A DNA stretch of 45,481 nt from assembly GCA_017554405.1 (NCBI GenBank), contig JAFZIK010000042.1:1-45481 (forward strand), in the 5' to 3' direction. Numbering within the stretch: position 1 is the first letter of the stretch; every line of letters starts with the position of its first letter. The notes under the pieces were generated by a model. The model was not told the DNA's origin. It was given only the letters and a program-made list of their open reading frames with translations, and did no database searches. A program made the position numbers and the translations under genes. The DNA comes from Clostridia bacterium. GTDB lineage: Bacteria; Bacillota; Clostridia; Oscillospirales; Acutalibacteraceae. Below, in pieces: positions 23,924 to 33,830 of this stretch.

Positions 23924-24844
23924 ATGGAATTCAGTCATAAGCCGGTGATGCTTTGCGAAACGATCGAAGCGCTTGGCATCAGACCGGACGGGATCTATGT
24001 TGACGGGACCGTTGGCGGAGCGGGGCATTCCCTCGAAATAGCAAAACGGTTGTCCGCCGGCAGACTTTTCGCCTTTGATCGCGATCCTGACGCGATAGCG
24101 GCGGCGGCCGAGCGGCTGAAAGGTTATAACGCAACTATAATAAACGGTAATTTTGATACTATGCGGGAGGCACTTAAAGCTTACGGCGTTTTTTCGGTAG
24201 ACGGCGTGCTTTTGGATCTGGGTGTTTCCTCCTATCAACTGGATAATGCCTCCCGCGGTTTTTCTTACAGGCAGGACGCGCCGCTCGATATGCGAATGGA
24301 AAAGGCAGGCGTTTCGGCGGCGGATATAGTTAACTCTTATTCAAAAGAGGAGCTTATCAGGGTTTTCAGAGAATACGGCGAAGAGAGATTCGCCGAGAAA
24401 ATAGCAAACCGAATAACGGAGAAAAGGCAGGAACGGCGGATAACCGGCACGGTGGAATTGGCTCAGATCATCGCATCCTGTATGCCGGCGGCGCTCCGGC
24501 GGGATGGCAACCCCGCGCGCAGGTGCTTTCAGGCGCTTCGCATAGAGGTAAACGGAGAGCTCAAGAGCCTCGATAAGGGACTTGACGAGGCGTTCGAGTT
24601 GCTTAAACCCGGCGGTGTTCTCGCGGTTATTACCTTTCATTCACTTGAAGACCGTGCAGTAAAGCAAAAATTCAAGGAATTCTGCACGGGGTGCACCTGT
24701 CCGCCCGATTTTCCGGTTTGCGTTTGCGGGAAAAAGCCCGCGGGTGAGCTCGCGCTTAAAAAACCGGTCACGGCAAGCGAGAGGGAACTTGAAGAAAATC
24801 AGAGAAGTCGCAGCGCAAAGCTACGCGCTGTTCGTAAAATATAA
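23924..24844 (+). CDS. rsmH: 16S rRNA (cytosine-1402-N4)-methyltransferase
   Basis: A 306-residue SAM-dependent methyltransferase (formerly MraW) acting on the small ribosomal subunit. Motifs are HKPVMLCETIEAL at the start, the SAM-binding VDGTVGGAGHS, LLDLGVSSYQLD, GFSYRQDAPLDMRM and the C-terminal ITFHSLEDRAVKQKF. It also carries the Cys-rich insertion CTGCTCPPDFPVCVCG seen in Firmicutes members. The ATG at 23924 lies one base after the mraZ stop, in the standard dcw order. Confidence 0.97.
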   Translation: MEFSHKPVMLCETIEALGIRPDGIYVDGTVGGAGHSLEIAKRLSAGRLFAFDRDPDAIAAAAERLKGYNATIINGNFDTMREALKAYGVFSVDGVLLDLGVSSYQLDNASRGFSYRQDAPLDMRMEKAGVSAADIVNSYSKEELIRVFREYGEERFAEKIANRITEKRQERRITGTVELAQIIASCMPAALRRDGNPARRCFQALRIEVNGELKSLDKGLDEAFELLKPGGVLAVITFHSLEDRAVKQKFKEFCTGCTCPPDFPVCVCGKKPAGELALKKPVTASERELEENQRSRSAKLRAVRKI

Positions 24845-24855
24845 GGAGAATCATC

Positions 24856-25338
24856 TTGAACAACATTAAGTATTACAACGAAAGTCTTGCATACGATTTC
24901 GCAATGTTTATGCCGCGCACCAATGCCGCGCCGCGTGAACGCGAAAACGATAATATAGTTAAGCTTCCAAAAACCGCCGCCAAGGTGCGCATTCGCAGAA
25001 AAGCCGCCGCCCGCCGTCTTACCGCGGGTGCTTTTGCGGTGCTTACGAGCGCCATGATACTTGCGGCGCTTTGCGGCAATATATTCCTGCGCCTTCGCAT
25101 AAACGAGGTAAACTCCGAGATAAACGACGTTAAGAACAGCATTAATGCCGCAAGGAGCGAAAAAACAAGTCTTTCGGTCAGATTTGAACGCGAGATATCC
25201 TTTTCCAATATAGAACTCGAAGCGACCTTGCTCGGTATGCAGAAAAAGGATAAGAACCAGGTCAAATACGTTCGTGTCAATAAAAACAACACGGCGGTCG
25301 CATCGAACGGACAGGCACTTTCGAGCGAAGGTAATTAA
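24856..25338 (+). CDS. ftsL: FtsL-like division protein
   Basis: A 160-residue bitopic protein that starts at a TTG (24856), seven bases after AAGGAG. It has a long basic cytoplasmic part (residues 1-52), one membrane segment (about 53-75, LTAGAFAVLTSAMILAALCG), and an extracytoplasmic coiled coil (LRINEVNSEINDVKNSINAARSEKTSL). No sequence signature is strong because FtsL evolves fast. Topology, size and position between rsmH and the SpoVD-type PBP identify it. FtsL works with DivIB and DivIC in the divisome. Confidence 0.75.
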   Translation: MNNIKYYNESLAYDFAMFMPRTNAAPRERENDNIVKLPKTAAKVRIRRKAAARRLTAGAFAVLTSAMILAALCGNIFLRLRINEVNSEINDVKNSINAARSEKTSLSVRFEREISFSNIELEATLLGMQKKDKNQVKYVRVNKNNTAVASNGQALSSEGN

Positions 25339-25382
25339 GGTATAACGATAAAAACACAATAATATAATATAAACAACGAACA

Positions 25383-25409
25383 CGGGAGTAGAGAAATTCT
25401 TTGCTCTCG
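25383..25409 (+). promoter_or_regulatory. Hairpin in the leader of the SpoVD-type PBP gene
   Basis: CGGGAGTAGAGAA can pair throughout with TTCTTTGCTCTCG (including wobbles) in the 99-base gap between ftsL and the PBP gene. Only a short T-poor tail follows, so it may be an RNA stability or processing element rather than a terminator. An AT-rich stretch with TATAAT at 25363-25368 precedes it but lacks a good -35. Confidence 0.4.
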
Positions 25410-25437
25410 TTTCACCCTATAAAAAGGAGGCAAAGAA

Positions 25438-27684
25438 ATGGCGCTCAAACCTGATAAACAGATGCTTAAACGCGGGTTTTTCATAATGGTTTCGGTTATT
25501 CTTTGCCTTACTCTTGTTTCGGGAGCAAGTCTTGTTAAGATTATGATAATCGACGGCGAGGAATACCAGAGCAAGGCTTCCGAGCAACAGTTATACGATA
25601 GCTCGCTTACGGCGCCGCGCGGCAATATTTACGATAAGAATATGAACCTTCTCGCCACCAGCGCTACCGCCTGGAACGTATACGTAATGCCAAACAGCAT
25701 AAACAAACTTAAGGATACGAATAAGGCGGCAAAAATACGCGAGGTGATAGCAAACGGTCTCTCAGAGATACTTGATATAAGCAGTGAAACTATTAGGCAA
25801 AAGATAGAACAAACGCCCTATTACGTAGTTATCAAGAAGAGAATAGAAAAAGACGAGGCGAACAGCGTCAGGGAATTTATAGCCGCAAACAAGGATTATG
25901 AGTTATCAAAGTTTGTGGGTCTTGATGAAACGACCAAGAGGTATTACCCGAACGACAGTCTCGCTTCAAGCATACTCGGCTTTGTGGGCGATGAGACCCA
26001 GGGACTTTACGGTCTTGAAAAGTATTACAATAATGAGCTTACCGGCGTTGCCGGCAGGGTAGTAGCCGCAAAAAACGCCAAGGGCACCGATATGCCTTTT
26101 ACTTATGAAAAGGTGGAAGAGGCAAAAGAGGGCAATTCGCTCGTTCTTACCGTTGATTCATACGTTCAGTATGTTTGCGAAAAATACCTTGATGCCGCCG
26201 TTGAAGAGAACAACGTTGTTGAGCGCGGCGCGGTGATCGTTATGGACGTTAACACCGGCGCCATACGCGGAATGGCGGTAAGCGGGGACTTTAATCCCAA
26301 CAGGCCGTATGATCTTTCGGCCGCGGATCAGGCGGCGGTAGATACCGCTCCCGAAGAGGAAAAGAGCGAACTTCGCAAATCGCTGCAATACCGCCAGTGG
26401 CGTAACAAGGCGATCTCGGACACTTATGAGCCGGGCTCGGTGTTCAAGATCTTTACCGCTTCCACCGCGCTTGAGGAAAACCTTATAAGCACCAAAAGCA
26501 CATACGTTTGCAACTATACCTATATTGTGGCGGGCAACCCCTACCATTGCCACCACGCCGGCGGCCACGGCACACAATCGCTCGCGCAGGCAATATCAAA
26601 TTCCTGCAACCCGGCGTTTATTCAGATCGGCCAGCTTATAGGAACAAGTATGTTCTCCAAGTATTTCAAGGCCTTCGGAATGGCTGAAAAAACAGGTATC
26701 GATCTGCCCGGCGAGGCACTGCCCACCTATCACAAAGAAGAAAAAATGGGCCCGACCGAGCTTGCATCTTCCTCCTTCGGTCAGACCTTCAACGTAACTC
26801 CTATACAAATGATAACCATGGCTGCCGCCGCAGTAAACGGCGGATATCTTGTTCAGCCGCATCTTGTTGATAAAATCGTCGACAGCGAAAACAAGGTCGT
26901 AGAAGCAAAGTCCTCCGATTATAAGAGGCAGGTAATATCCAACAGCACCTCCGAAACTATGAGGACGTTACTTGAATTCGTTGTTCAGAACGGCGCTAAA
27001 AACGGTATCGTTCCGGGATACAGAGTAGGCGGAAAAACCGGAACTTCGCAAAAGGTTTCAAAAATCGTTGAAACCGGAAACAGGCATTATTATATCGGTT
27101 CTTATATAGGCGTAGCGCCTATTAACGATCCGCAGATAGCCGTTTACGTTATGCTTGATGAGCCCACCGGCGGAAGCTATTACGGCGGCGTTATTTCGGC
27201 GCCGGTCGGTTCAAGGGTAATGGCGGATATACTGCCTTATCTCGGCATAGAACCGCAGTATACCGAAGCCGAGCTCAAGCGCATTTCGGTTCCCGTTCCC
27301 GACGTTACGGGCAATACCCTTGAAGACGCAAAAAAGGCGCTGAGCGGCGTTGGACTTTCATACAAGGTCATAGGCTCCGGGACTAACGTTATACGCCAGC
27401 ACCCGACCTCCGGCAACTCGGTATTCAGAGGCGGAACGGTGATCCTTTATTCCGAAGACACTGAGGAACAAACTACAACAGTTCCCGATCTCTTGAACAA
27501 AACGGCTAACGAGGTCAACTCCGCCGCCGCTTCGGCAGGCGTTAACGTTGAATTCTCGGGTAACGTTTCCTCGCCTTCGCTAAAATCTTACAGGCAGAGC
27601 ATAAATGCGGGCGAGCGCGTTCCGGTGGGGCAGATAGTTACCGTATATTTCCGCGATGAGGCAACGGTCGATCTTGCCGATTGA
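25438..27684 (+). CDS. spoVD: SpoVD/FtsI-type class B PBP with two PASTA domains
   Basis: A 748-residue transpeptidase for septal or spore-cortex peptidoglycan. It has an N-terminal membrane anchor (about residues 13-36) and a dimerisation domain with APRGNIYDKN. The motifs are S334-V-F-K337, S389-C-N391 and K533-T-G535. Two PASTA repeats follow, at about 620-680 (VPDVTGNTLEDAKKAL) and 683-745 (VPDLLNKTANEV), typical of SpoVD and PBP2x. RBS AAGGAGG lies before the ATG. It sits in the dcw cluster with an FtsW/SpoVE partner, so it could serve vegetative division, cortex synthesis or both. Confidence 0.92.
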   Translation: MALKPDKQMLKRGFFIMVSVILCLTLVSGASLVKIMIIDGEEYQSKASEQQLYDSSLTAPRGNIYDKNMNLLATSATAWNVYVMPNSINKLKDTNKAAKIREVIANGLSEILDISSETIRQKIEQTPYYVVIKKRIEKDEANSVREFIAANKDYELSKFVGLDETTKRYYPNDSLASSILGFVGDETQGLYGLEKYYNNELTGVAGRVVAAKNAKGTDMPFTYEKVEEAKEGNSLVLTVDSYVQYVCEKYLDAAVEENNVVERGAVIVMDVNTGAIRGMAVSGDFNPNRPYDLSAADQAAVDTAPEEEKSELRKSLQYRQWRNKAISDTYEPGSVFKIFTASTALEENLISTKSTYVCNYTYIVAGNPYHCHHAGGHGTQSLAQAISNSCNPAFIQIGQLIGTSMFSKYFKAFGMAEKTGIDLPGEALPTYHKEEKMGPTELASSSFGQTFNVTPIQMITMAAAAVNGGYLVQPHLVDKIVDSENKVVEAKSSDYKRQVISNSTSETMRTLLEFVVQNGAKNGIVPGYRVGGKTGTSQKVSKIVETGNRHYYIGSYIGVAPINDPQIAVYVMLDEPTGGSYYGGVISAPVGSRVMADILPYLGIEPQYTEAELKRISVPVPDVTGNTLEDAKKALSGVGLSYKVIGSGTNVIRQHPTSGNSVFRGGTVILYSEDTEEQTTTVPDLLNKTANEVNSAAASAGVNVEFSGNVSSPSLKSYRQSINAGERVPVGQIVTVYFRDEATVDLAD

Positions 27685-27703
27685 TCAAAAGGAGAAAAAA
27701 ACA

Positions 27704-29140
27704 ATGCTGTTAAGAGAGTTATTAAGCGGTATAGAAGGTCCGGTTTCTGAAACCGAGATAACCGGCGTTACCTGCAATTCAAACGCGGTTAAGCCCGGAT
27801 TTGCCTTTGTTTGTATAAAAGGCACCGCCCTTGACGGTCACGATTTTGCAAAAAGCGCGTGTGATTCCGGCGCCGCCGTTATAATAGCTCAAAAGGATAT
27901 CGGGCTTAAGGAACAGATCATAGTTGATAATACAAGATTGGTTTACGCACAGATGTGCGCAAAATGGTTTGGCGATCCGGCAAAGAAGCTTTGTTTAATA
28001 GGCGTTACGGGAACAAACGGCAAAACCTCCGTGACCTATATGATAAAATCAATACTCGAGCACGCGGGTAAAAAAACCGGTCTTATCGGAACGATAAACA
28101 ACATGATAGGCGGAGAGACCGTGCCTTCAAACAATACAACGCCCGAGGCTTATGAGCTTAATTCGCTCTTTAGCCGTATGGTGGAGAGCGGCTGCACTCA
28201 CTGTGTTATGGAGGTATCCTCCCACGCGCTCGATCAGCACAGGGTATGCGATCTGCCTTTTGAGGTTGCGGTGTTTACGAATCTTACCCAGGATCACCTC
28301 GATTATCACGTTACGATGGATAATTATTTAGAGGCAAAGAAAAAACTTTTTAAAATGTGTAAAACAGCGGTTGTTAACGCGGATGATCCTTACTGCGAAA
28401 AGCTAATAAGCGGCCTTGACTGCAATGTAATAACCTGCTCCGCAAAAGGAAACGGAATGTGCAGCGCGCGGGCGGTAAAGTATAAACCCGCAAGCGTTGA
28501 ATACGAGCTTCTGTTTAAAGGAAAACTAAATCATATAAGGGTGCAGACCGGCGGTTCGTTTACGGTTTACAATTCGATGTTTGCCGCGATAAGCGCCCTT
28601 ACGTGCGGAATAGATATAGAAACCGTTCAGAGCGCTCTCGCGAGTATTACCGGCGTTAAGGGCAGGATAGAATCGGTCCCTACCGGCAGAGATTTTTCTG
28701 TGATAATCGATTACGCGCATACGCCTGACGGACTTAAAAACATTCTTTCGACCTTTGCAGAGTGCGATAAAAACCGCCTCATACTCGTTTTCGGCTGCGG
28801 CGGTGACCGTGATAAGACAAAGCGCCCGATAATGGGTAATATAGCGGTGCGCGGCGCGGATTACGTTATAGTTACAAGCGATAATCCGCGGACCGAGGAC
28901 CCCGCGGCGATCATTAACGATATCCTCGAGGGCACGAAGGGATATTCTACGACCGTAAAGGTCATCGAGAACCGTATCGAAGCCATAAGATATGCCATAA
29001 GCATTGCCCGCGAGGGGGATATAATCGTTCTTGCGGGAAAAGGGCACGAAACCTATCAGATACTCAAAAACGGAAGGATACACCTTGATGAACGCGAGAT
29101 AGTGCGGGAAGCCTTAAATGATTTTTGGGGGAAAGAATAA
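27704..29140 (+). CDS. murE: UDP-MurNAc-tripeptide synthetase (meso-diaminopimelate adding)
   Basis: A 478-residue cytoplasmic ATP-dependent ligase that adds the third residue of the stem peptide. It has the P-loop GTNGKTS (103-109), a Mur middle domain with SSHALDQHR, and D393-N-P-R396. DNPR is the motif that selects meso-diaminopimelate, whereas lysine enzymes differ here. So this organism should have meso-DAP peptidoglycan. The ATG at 27704 follows AAAGGAG. The frame is also open upstream, but that stretch overlaps the PBP end. MraY follows directly, without the usual murF. Confidence 0.96.
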   Translation: MLLRELLSGIEGPVSETEITGVTCNSNAVKPGFAFVCIKGTALDGHDFAKSACDSGAAVIIAQKDIGLKEQIIVDNTRLVYAQMCAKWFGDPAKKLCLIGVTGTNGKTSVTYMIKSILEHAGKKTGLIGTINNMIGGETVPSNNTTPEAYELNSLFSRMVESGCTHCVMEVSSHALDQHRVCDLPFEVAVFTNLTQDHLDYHVTMDNYLEAKKKLFKMCKTAVVNADDPYCEKLISGLDCNVITCSAKGNGMCSARAVKYKPASVEYELLFKGKLNHIRVQTGGSFTVYNSMFAAISALTCGIDIETVQSALASITGVKGRIESVPTGRDFSVIIDYAHTPDGLKNILSTFAECDKNRLILVFGCGGDRDKTKRPIMGNIAVRGADYVIVTSDNPRTEDPAAIINDILEGTKGYSTTVKVIENRIEAIRYAISIAREGDIIVLAGKGHETYQILKNGRIHLDEREIVREALNDFWGKE

Positions 29141-30160
29141 ATGGAAAGATTATCGGTTATTATTTCGGCGGCGATCGCTTTCGGAGTTACCTCACTGCTC
29201 GGCTTTATAGTGATACCTTTTTTAAGAAAACTTAAATTCGGGCAAACGATACTTGAGATAGGTCCTAAATGGCACGAAAGCAAAAAAGGAACGCCGACTA
29301 TGGGCGGAATAATGATCATTTTGGGTGTTCTGCTCGGCGTATCCGCGGCGTTTACCCAATCGGCGATAGCCGGAGCAGGGTTTGCCGTGGAGCTCAAAAC
29401 ACCGTTTAAGCTTTCAATATTTCTTTCCGGTGTTGTTATGGCTCTCGGTATGGGCGCTATCGGATTTATAGACGACTATATAAAGGTAGTCAAGAAGAGA
29501 AATTTAGGGCTTACCGCAAAGCAAAAAACCTTTTTGCAGCTGCTGGTTTCGGCTCTTTATCTTATGACGCTCGCTCTTTGCGGAGTAAACAGCACAATTA
29601 TTCCGTTTATAGGCGAGATCGGGGTAACAAGCGGTATAGGGCTTATCTTCTGGCCTATCGCGCTTATGTTTGTTTACGGTTTTACAAACGCCGTAAATCT
29701 TACCGACGGTCTTGACGGTCTCGCATCGGGCGTTACGCTTGTTGTATCCTGCGCTATAATGCTAATCTGCGGCTATCTCGGGGTGCTTCACGGTAATGTT
29801 GTTGCCGCCGCTTTGGCGGGCGCCTGCGCGGGCTTCCTTGTTTGGAACAGCAAGCCGGCAAAGGTATTTATGGGTGATACCGGCTCGATGTTTTTAGGCG
29901 GAATGGTGGTCGCGTTAAGCTTTTCCACCGGTATGCCGGTAATACTTATATTACTTGGGATCGTTTATCTTATTGAAGCGCTTTCGGTAATGCTTCAGGT
30001 CGCTTATTACAAGAAAACCAAAAAGCGTTTATTCAAAATGGCTCCGATCCATCATCACTTCGAAATGTGCGGCTGGAGCGAAGAACTTGTTGTTCTTGTG
30101 TTTTCAATAGTAACGCTCGTATTTTCGGTCATTACCTTTTTCATAGTAATGTTCCCCTGA
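29141..30160 (+). CDS. mraY: Phospho-N-acetylmuramoyl-pentapeptide transferase
   Basis: A 339-residue polytopic enzyme that makes lipid I on the inner face of the membrane. About ten hydrophobic segments are visible, with the family motifs GTPTMGGIMI, FIDDYIKVVKKRNLGLTAKQK (catalytic aspartates), NAVNLTDGLDGLASG and the histidine cluster PIHHHFE. The ATG immediately follows the murE stop. Confidence 0.97.
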   Translation: MERLSVIISAAIAFGVTSLLGFIVIPFLRKLKFGQTILEIGPKWHESKKGTPTMGGIMIILGVLLGVSAAFTQSAIAGAGFAVELKTPFKLSIFLSGVVMALGMGAIGFIDDYIKVVKKRNLGLTAKQKTFLQLLVSALYLMTLALCGVNSTIIPFIGEIGVTSGIGLIFWPIALMFVYGFTNAVNLTDGLDGLASGVTLVVSCAIMLICGYLGVLHGNVVAAALAGACAGFLVWNSKPAKVFMGDTGSMFLGGMVVALSFSTGMPVILILLGIVYLIEALSVMLQVAYYKKTKKRLFKMAPIHHHFEMCGWSEELVVLVFSIVTLVFSVITFFIVMFP

Positions 30161-30200
30161 TGCTCTATGGATCGATGATTTTATGAAAGGATGAAACGTT

Positions 30201-31346
30201 ATGTCTGCAAAGAATGCCGGCAAAGCTAAAAACAGAATACTTATCCGCGGCAAGATGGACGTTACGTTTCTTTCTTTTGTAATGATATTGCTTACGGTCG
30301 GTCTTGTTATGCTGTTTTCGGCGAGTTACGCCTATTCTTACGAATACTACGGCAACAGTTACCTTTTTATACTTAAACAGGCGGGATTCGGTCTTATCGG
30401 TATCGTAATCATGTTTGCTTTATCACATGTGGATTATCATATTTTCAGAAGATTCACATGGGTGGTATACTTTGTAACGATAGGTATGCTCGTGATCCTG
30501 CTCGCCTTCCCGCCGATGGTGAAGGGAATGGACGTTAAGCGCTGGCTTGTTATCGGATCATTCAATTTTCAGCCTTCGGAGGTGGCTAAGTTTGCGATAA
30601 TCCTGCTTTTTTCGAGCCTGATAGCCGCAAATCAAAAGCAGATGGGGAGCTTTAAATTTGTTTCGGTCCTCGTGGGATTGTTAGGCGCCGTTTGCGTTCT
30701 TGTGGCGTTTGAGCCGCATCTTTCGGCAACCGTTCTAATATTCCTGATCGGAATAACCATAATGATAATAGGCGGGCTTAAACTTCGCTATATTCTGATC
30801 GGTCTCGGCATAGGCGCCGCGGGTATATTCGTGGCGATAGCAACAAATGTGATAAGCTACGGCTCCGACCGTATCAGATACTGGCTTAATCCGTGGCTTG
30901 ACGCCAAGGGCAAGGGCTTTCAAACGATCCAGTCGCTTTTGGCTATCGGCTCGGGCGGAGTATGGGGCAGAGGCATCGGTCAGTCAAGGCAAAAGTATTT
31001 ATGGGTTCCTGAACCGCATAACGATTTTATTTTTTCGATAGTTTGCGAAGAGCTCGGGCTTATAGGCGCGGCAGTTATCATAGTTTTGTTTGCGTTGCTC
31101 GTATGGCGCGGATTCAACGTCGCCATGCACGCTCCCGACAGGTTCGGCGCATTTCTTGTTATCGGGCTTACGTTCCAGGTCGGTCTCCAGGCAATGCTTA
31201 ATATCTGGGTAGTTACGAATACGTTGCCGAATACCGGAATAAGCCTGCCGTTTTTCAGCTATGGCGGAACATCGCTTATTATACTTTTGGCTGAAATGGG
31301 GATCGTTCTTTCGGTTTCAAGAATGTCAAGTATGGAAAAGAGTTAG
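30201..31346 (+). CDS. ftsW: FtsW/SpoVE-type SEDS glycosyltransferase
   Basis: A 381-residue, ten-helix SEDS protein that polymerises lipid II together with a class B PBP. Signature parts are FQPSEVAKFAIILLFSSLIA, a periplasmic DRIRYWLNPWLD, IGQSRQKYLWVPEPHNDFIFS, and ISLPFFSYGGTSLI near the end. The natural partner is the SpoVD-type PBP three genes upstream. Start is the ATG at 30201 behind AAAGGATG. SpoVE and FtsW cannot be told apart by reading; being the only SEDS gene in this cluster, it may serve both roles. Confidence 0.93.
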   Translation: MSAKNAGKAKNRILIRGKMDVTFLSFVMILLTVGLVMLFSASYAYSYEYYGNSYLFILKQAGFGLIGIVIMFALSHVDYHIFRRFTWVVYFVTIGMLVILLAFPPMVKGMDVKRWLVIGSFNFQPSEVAKFAIILLFSSLIAANQKQMGSFKFVSVLVGLLGAVCVLVAFEPHLSATVLIFLIGITIMIIGGLKLRYILIGLGIGAAGIFVAIATNVISYGSDRIRYWLNPWLDAKGKGFQTIQSLLAIGSGGVWGRGIGQSRQKYLWVPEPHNDFIFSIVCEELGLIGAAVIIVLFALLVWRGFNVAMHAPDRFGAFLVIGLTFQVGLQAMLNIWVVTNTLPNTGISLPFFSYGGTSLIILLAEMGIVLSVSRMSSMEKS

Positions 31347-31374
31347 AATACAACTTATAAAAGGGGAAAAACGT

Positions 31375-32493
31375 ATGCATATTCTGTTTGCCGGAGGCGG
31401 GACCGCGGGTCATATCAATCCCGCGCTTGCAATAGCCGGATATATAAGGGAAAAGCATCCCGATGCGCGCATAAGCTATATCGGGACCCCCGATAAGCTT
31501 GAAGCAAAGCTTGTTCCCGCAAAGGGATATAACTTCAGAACGATCGAGGTTTCGGGCTTCAGCCGTTCACTAAAGCCTAAAAGCATAGTAAAAAATATAA
31601 AAGCGGTATCAAAAGCGGCGAGCGCCTCGATAAACGCGCGGAAGATATTAAAAGAACTTCAACCTGATATAGTGGTCGGAACTGGCGGATACGTCAGCGG
31701 ACCCGTTCTGCGCGAAGCCGCAAAACTCGGCATAAAAACCGCTATACACGAACAGAACGCATATCCCGGCGTAACTACTAAAATGCTTGCAAAGCACGTA
31801 GACGCCGTTATGCTCGCTATGCCCGAAGCGCAAAAGTATATGGTTTTAAAAAATAAGCCGTATATTACCGGCAACCCGGTAAGGGGAGAGCTCCTCGGCG
31901 CCTCCCGCGATGCGGCGCGCCTTGCGCTTGGACTTGATGAACGCCCGCTTTTGCTTTCTTTCGGCGGATCGCTTGGCGCAAAGTATATAAACCTTGCGGT
32001 TGAAGGACTTATTGAATGGCATAACAATACCGGAAGCTTTTACCATATCCACGGAACAGGCAAATCCGGTTATGAAACAATGCTGAATGATTTAAAAGAG
32101 AAGGGGATTACTCTCTCTAAAGAAATCGATATCAGGGAATACATAAAGAATATGGATGAGTGTATGGCGGCGGCGGACCTTGTTATTTCCCGCGCCGGTG
32201 CGATCACTTTAAGCGAGATCACCGCTCTCGGCAAACCGGCGATTCTGATACCTTCGCCCTACGTTGCCGAAAATCATCAGTTCCATAACGCAATGACGCT
32301 TAAACGCGCCGGTGCGGCGGAAATTATCGAAGAGAAAGACCTTACTTCCGAAAAATTAATTAAGGTAGTTGAGGGTCTGATAGAAAATAAACCGAAACTG
32401 AAAGAGATGTCCGATAACGCGCGAAAGATCGCTATAGTTGACGCTAACGAGCGCATTTACGACGTTTTGATGAAGCTATACACCAACGCATAG
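31375..32493 (+). CDS. murG: UDP-GlcNAc:lipid I N-acetylglucosamine transferase
   Basis: A 372-residue GT28 enzyme that converts lipid I to lipid II at the membrane's inner face. The N-terminal GGGTAGHINPALAIA loop and the C-terminal SRAGAITLSEI donor-binding motif are both intact, as are GTGGYVSGPV and HEQNAYPG. The ATG at 31375 is used (RBS AAAGGGG); the upstream in-frame extension overlaps ftsW and is not needed. Confidence 0.97.
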   Translation: MHILFAGGGTAGHINPALAIAGYIREKHPDARISYIGTPDKLEAKLVPAKGYNFRTIEVSGFSRSLKPKSIVKNIKAVSKAASASINARKILKELQPDIVVGTGGYVSGPVLREAAKLGIKTAIHEQNAYPGVTTKMLAKHVDAVMLAMPEAQKYMVLKNKPYITGNPVRGELLGASRDAARLALGLDERPLLLSFGGSLGAKYINLAVEGLIEWHNNTGSFYHIHGTGKSGYETMLNDLKEKGITLSKEIDIREYIKNMDECMAAADLVISRAGAITLSEITALGKPAILIPSPYVAENHQFHNAMTLKRAGAAEIIEEKDLTSEKLIKVVEGLIENKPKLKEMSDNARKIAIVDANERIYDVLMKLYTNA

Positions 32494-32523
32494 CATTTAT
32501 ACCCGTTTAGCAAAAAAACAATT

Positions 32524-32554
32524 CCCGCATAGTATGGATTAAAGTATTTGCGGG
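32524..32554 (+). promoter_or_regulatory. Leader hairpin partly covering the murA ribosome binding site
   Basis: CCCGCA (32524-32529) pairs with TGCGGG (32549-32554), with further A/T pairs inside. The RBS GGGAGG (32552-32557) starts within the 3' arm. The hairpin could dampen murA translation or mark a processing site. The segment also contains CATAGTATG, discussed as a weak sporulation-type -10. Confidence 0.45.
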
Positions 32555-32563
32555 AGGCGCTAT

Positions 32564-33817
32564 ATGGGTGCTTTTAGGATAATCGGCGGAAAACGGCTTT
32601 CCGGAACAGTTAAGATTCACGGTGCAAAAAACAGCGTTTTACCGCTTATCTCCGCAACCGTCCTTTTAAACGGCGAGTGCGTTTTACATAATTGTCCCGA
32701 TTTATCCGACGTTGACGCGGCGCTCGGTATCCTAAATGAGCTCGGTATAAACTATGAGCGTAAAAACGAAACGGTCCGGGTTTTTGCTTTTGGACCCCGT
32801 AATACCGAAATACCCGACCGACTGATGAGAAAAATGCGCTCATCGGTCATGTTCTTAGGCTCGATACTCGGCAAAAAGGGCAGGGCGGTCATAAGCAGAC
32901 CGGGCGGTTGCGAATTGGGCCCACGGCCTATTGATATCCATATTAACGCTCTTTCAAGGCTCGGTGCCCGAGTGCGTGAAAAGAACGGAAAACTTGAATT
33001 CACGGCGGAAAACGGACTTAAAGGTGCGGATATAATACTTGATTTTCCGAGTGTGGGCGCTACCGAAAACATTATACTCGCGGCGACTGCGGCGCGGGGC
33101 AAAACCACCGTTTATAACGCGGCGAGAGAGCCGGAAATAAAGGATCTTACTGATTTTTTAAATGCTGCCGGCGCGGATATAAAGGGCGGCGGCACCGATA
33201 CCTTGATAATAAACGGCGCCCGCGAGCTTTCTTTGGCGGAATTTACCGTTATGCCCGATAGGATAGAGGCGGCGACCTATATGGCTGCCGCGGCAATAAC
33301 CGGCGGAGATATAACCCTTCTGAATGTCGAACCCGCGCACCTTACGGCAGTGAATAACGCGTTTATTGAATCCGGGTGCGATATTGCCGTCGGCAGTTAT
33401 TCACTCTCTTTATCCGCTCCTGAACGGCTTAAAGCCGTTAAAGGCATTCGCTCGCGGGTCTATCCTGGATTTCCTACCGACGCGGGTCCGCTGATTATCA
33501 GCGCGCTTTCAACCGCATGCGGCACCTCGGTCTTTTATGAGGGGATATTTGAAAACCGTTACGGTTTTATCGATGAAATAAAGCGGTTCAACGCAAATAT
33601 AACCACCCACGGTCCGGTGGCGGTAATTGAGGGTGTAAAGCGGTTATCCGCAGCCCCCTGCGTTTGCACAGACCTGCGCGGCGGCGCCGCGGTGGTGATT
33701 GCCGCCCTTAAAGCTGAAGGCGAAAGCAGGGTGGGCGATATATTCCATATTGAACGCGGATACGAAGATTTTGCAAGTAATCTGCGCCTTATCGGCGCTG
33801 ATATAACAGAAGTTTAA
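32564..33817 (+). CDS. murA: UDP-N-acetylglucosamine 1-carboxyvinyltransferase
   Basis: A 417-residue EPSP-synthase-fold enzyme for the first committed step of peptidoglycan synthesis. It carries K22-N23 in GAKNSVLPL and the catalytic C116 in RPGGCELGPRPIDIHI. That Cys is the target of fosfomycin, so sensitivity is expected if nothing else intervenes. Length is typical. Firmicutes often have two copies (MurAA and MurAB). This one lies in the dcw cluster, which is unusual in Bacillus but common in Clostridia. Confidence 0.96.
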   Translation: MGAFRIIGGKRLSGTVKIHGAKNSVLPLISATVLLNGECVLHNCPDLSDVDAALGILNELGINYERKNETVRVFAFGPRNTEIPDRLMRKMRSSVMFLGSILGKKGRAVISRPGGCELGPRPIDIHINALSRLGARVREKNGKLEFTAENGLKGADIILDFPSVGATENIILAATAARGKTTVYNAAREPEIKDLTDFLNAAGADIKGGGTDTLIINGARELSLAEFTVMPDRIEAATYMAAAAITGGDITLLNVEPAHLTAVNNAFIESGCDIAVGSYSLSLSAPERLKAVKGIRSRVYPGFPTDAGPLIISALSTACGTSVFYEGIFENRYGFIDEIKRFNANITTHGPVAVIEGVKRLSAAPCVCTDLRGGAAVVIAALKAEGESRVGDIFHIERGYEDFASNLRLIGADITEV

Positions 33818-33830
33818 AGGAAAAAAGATC

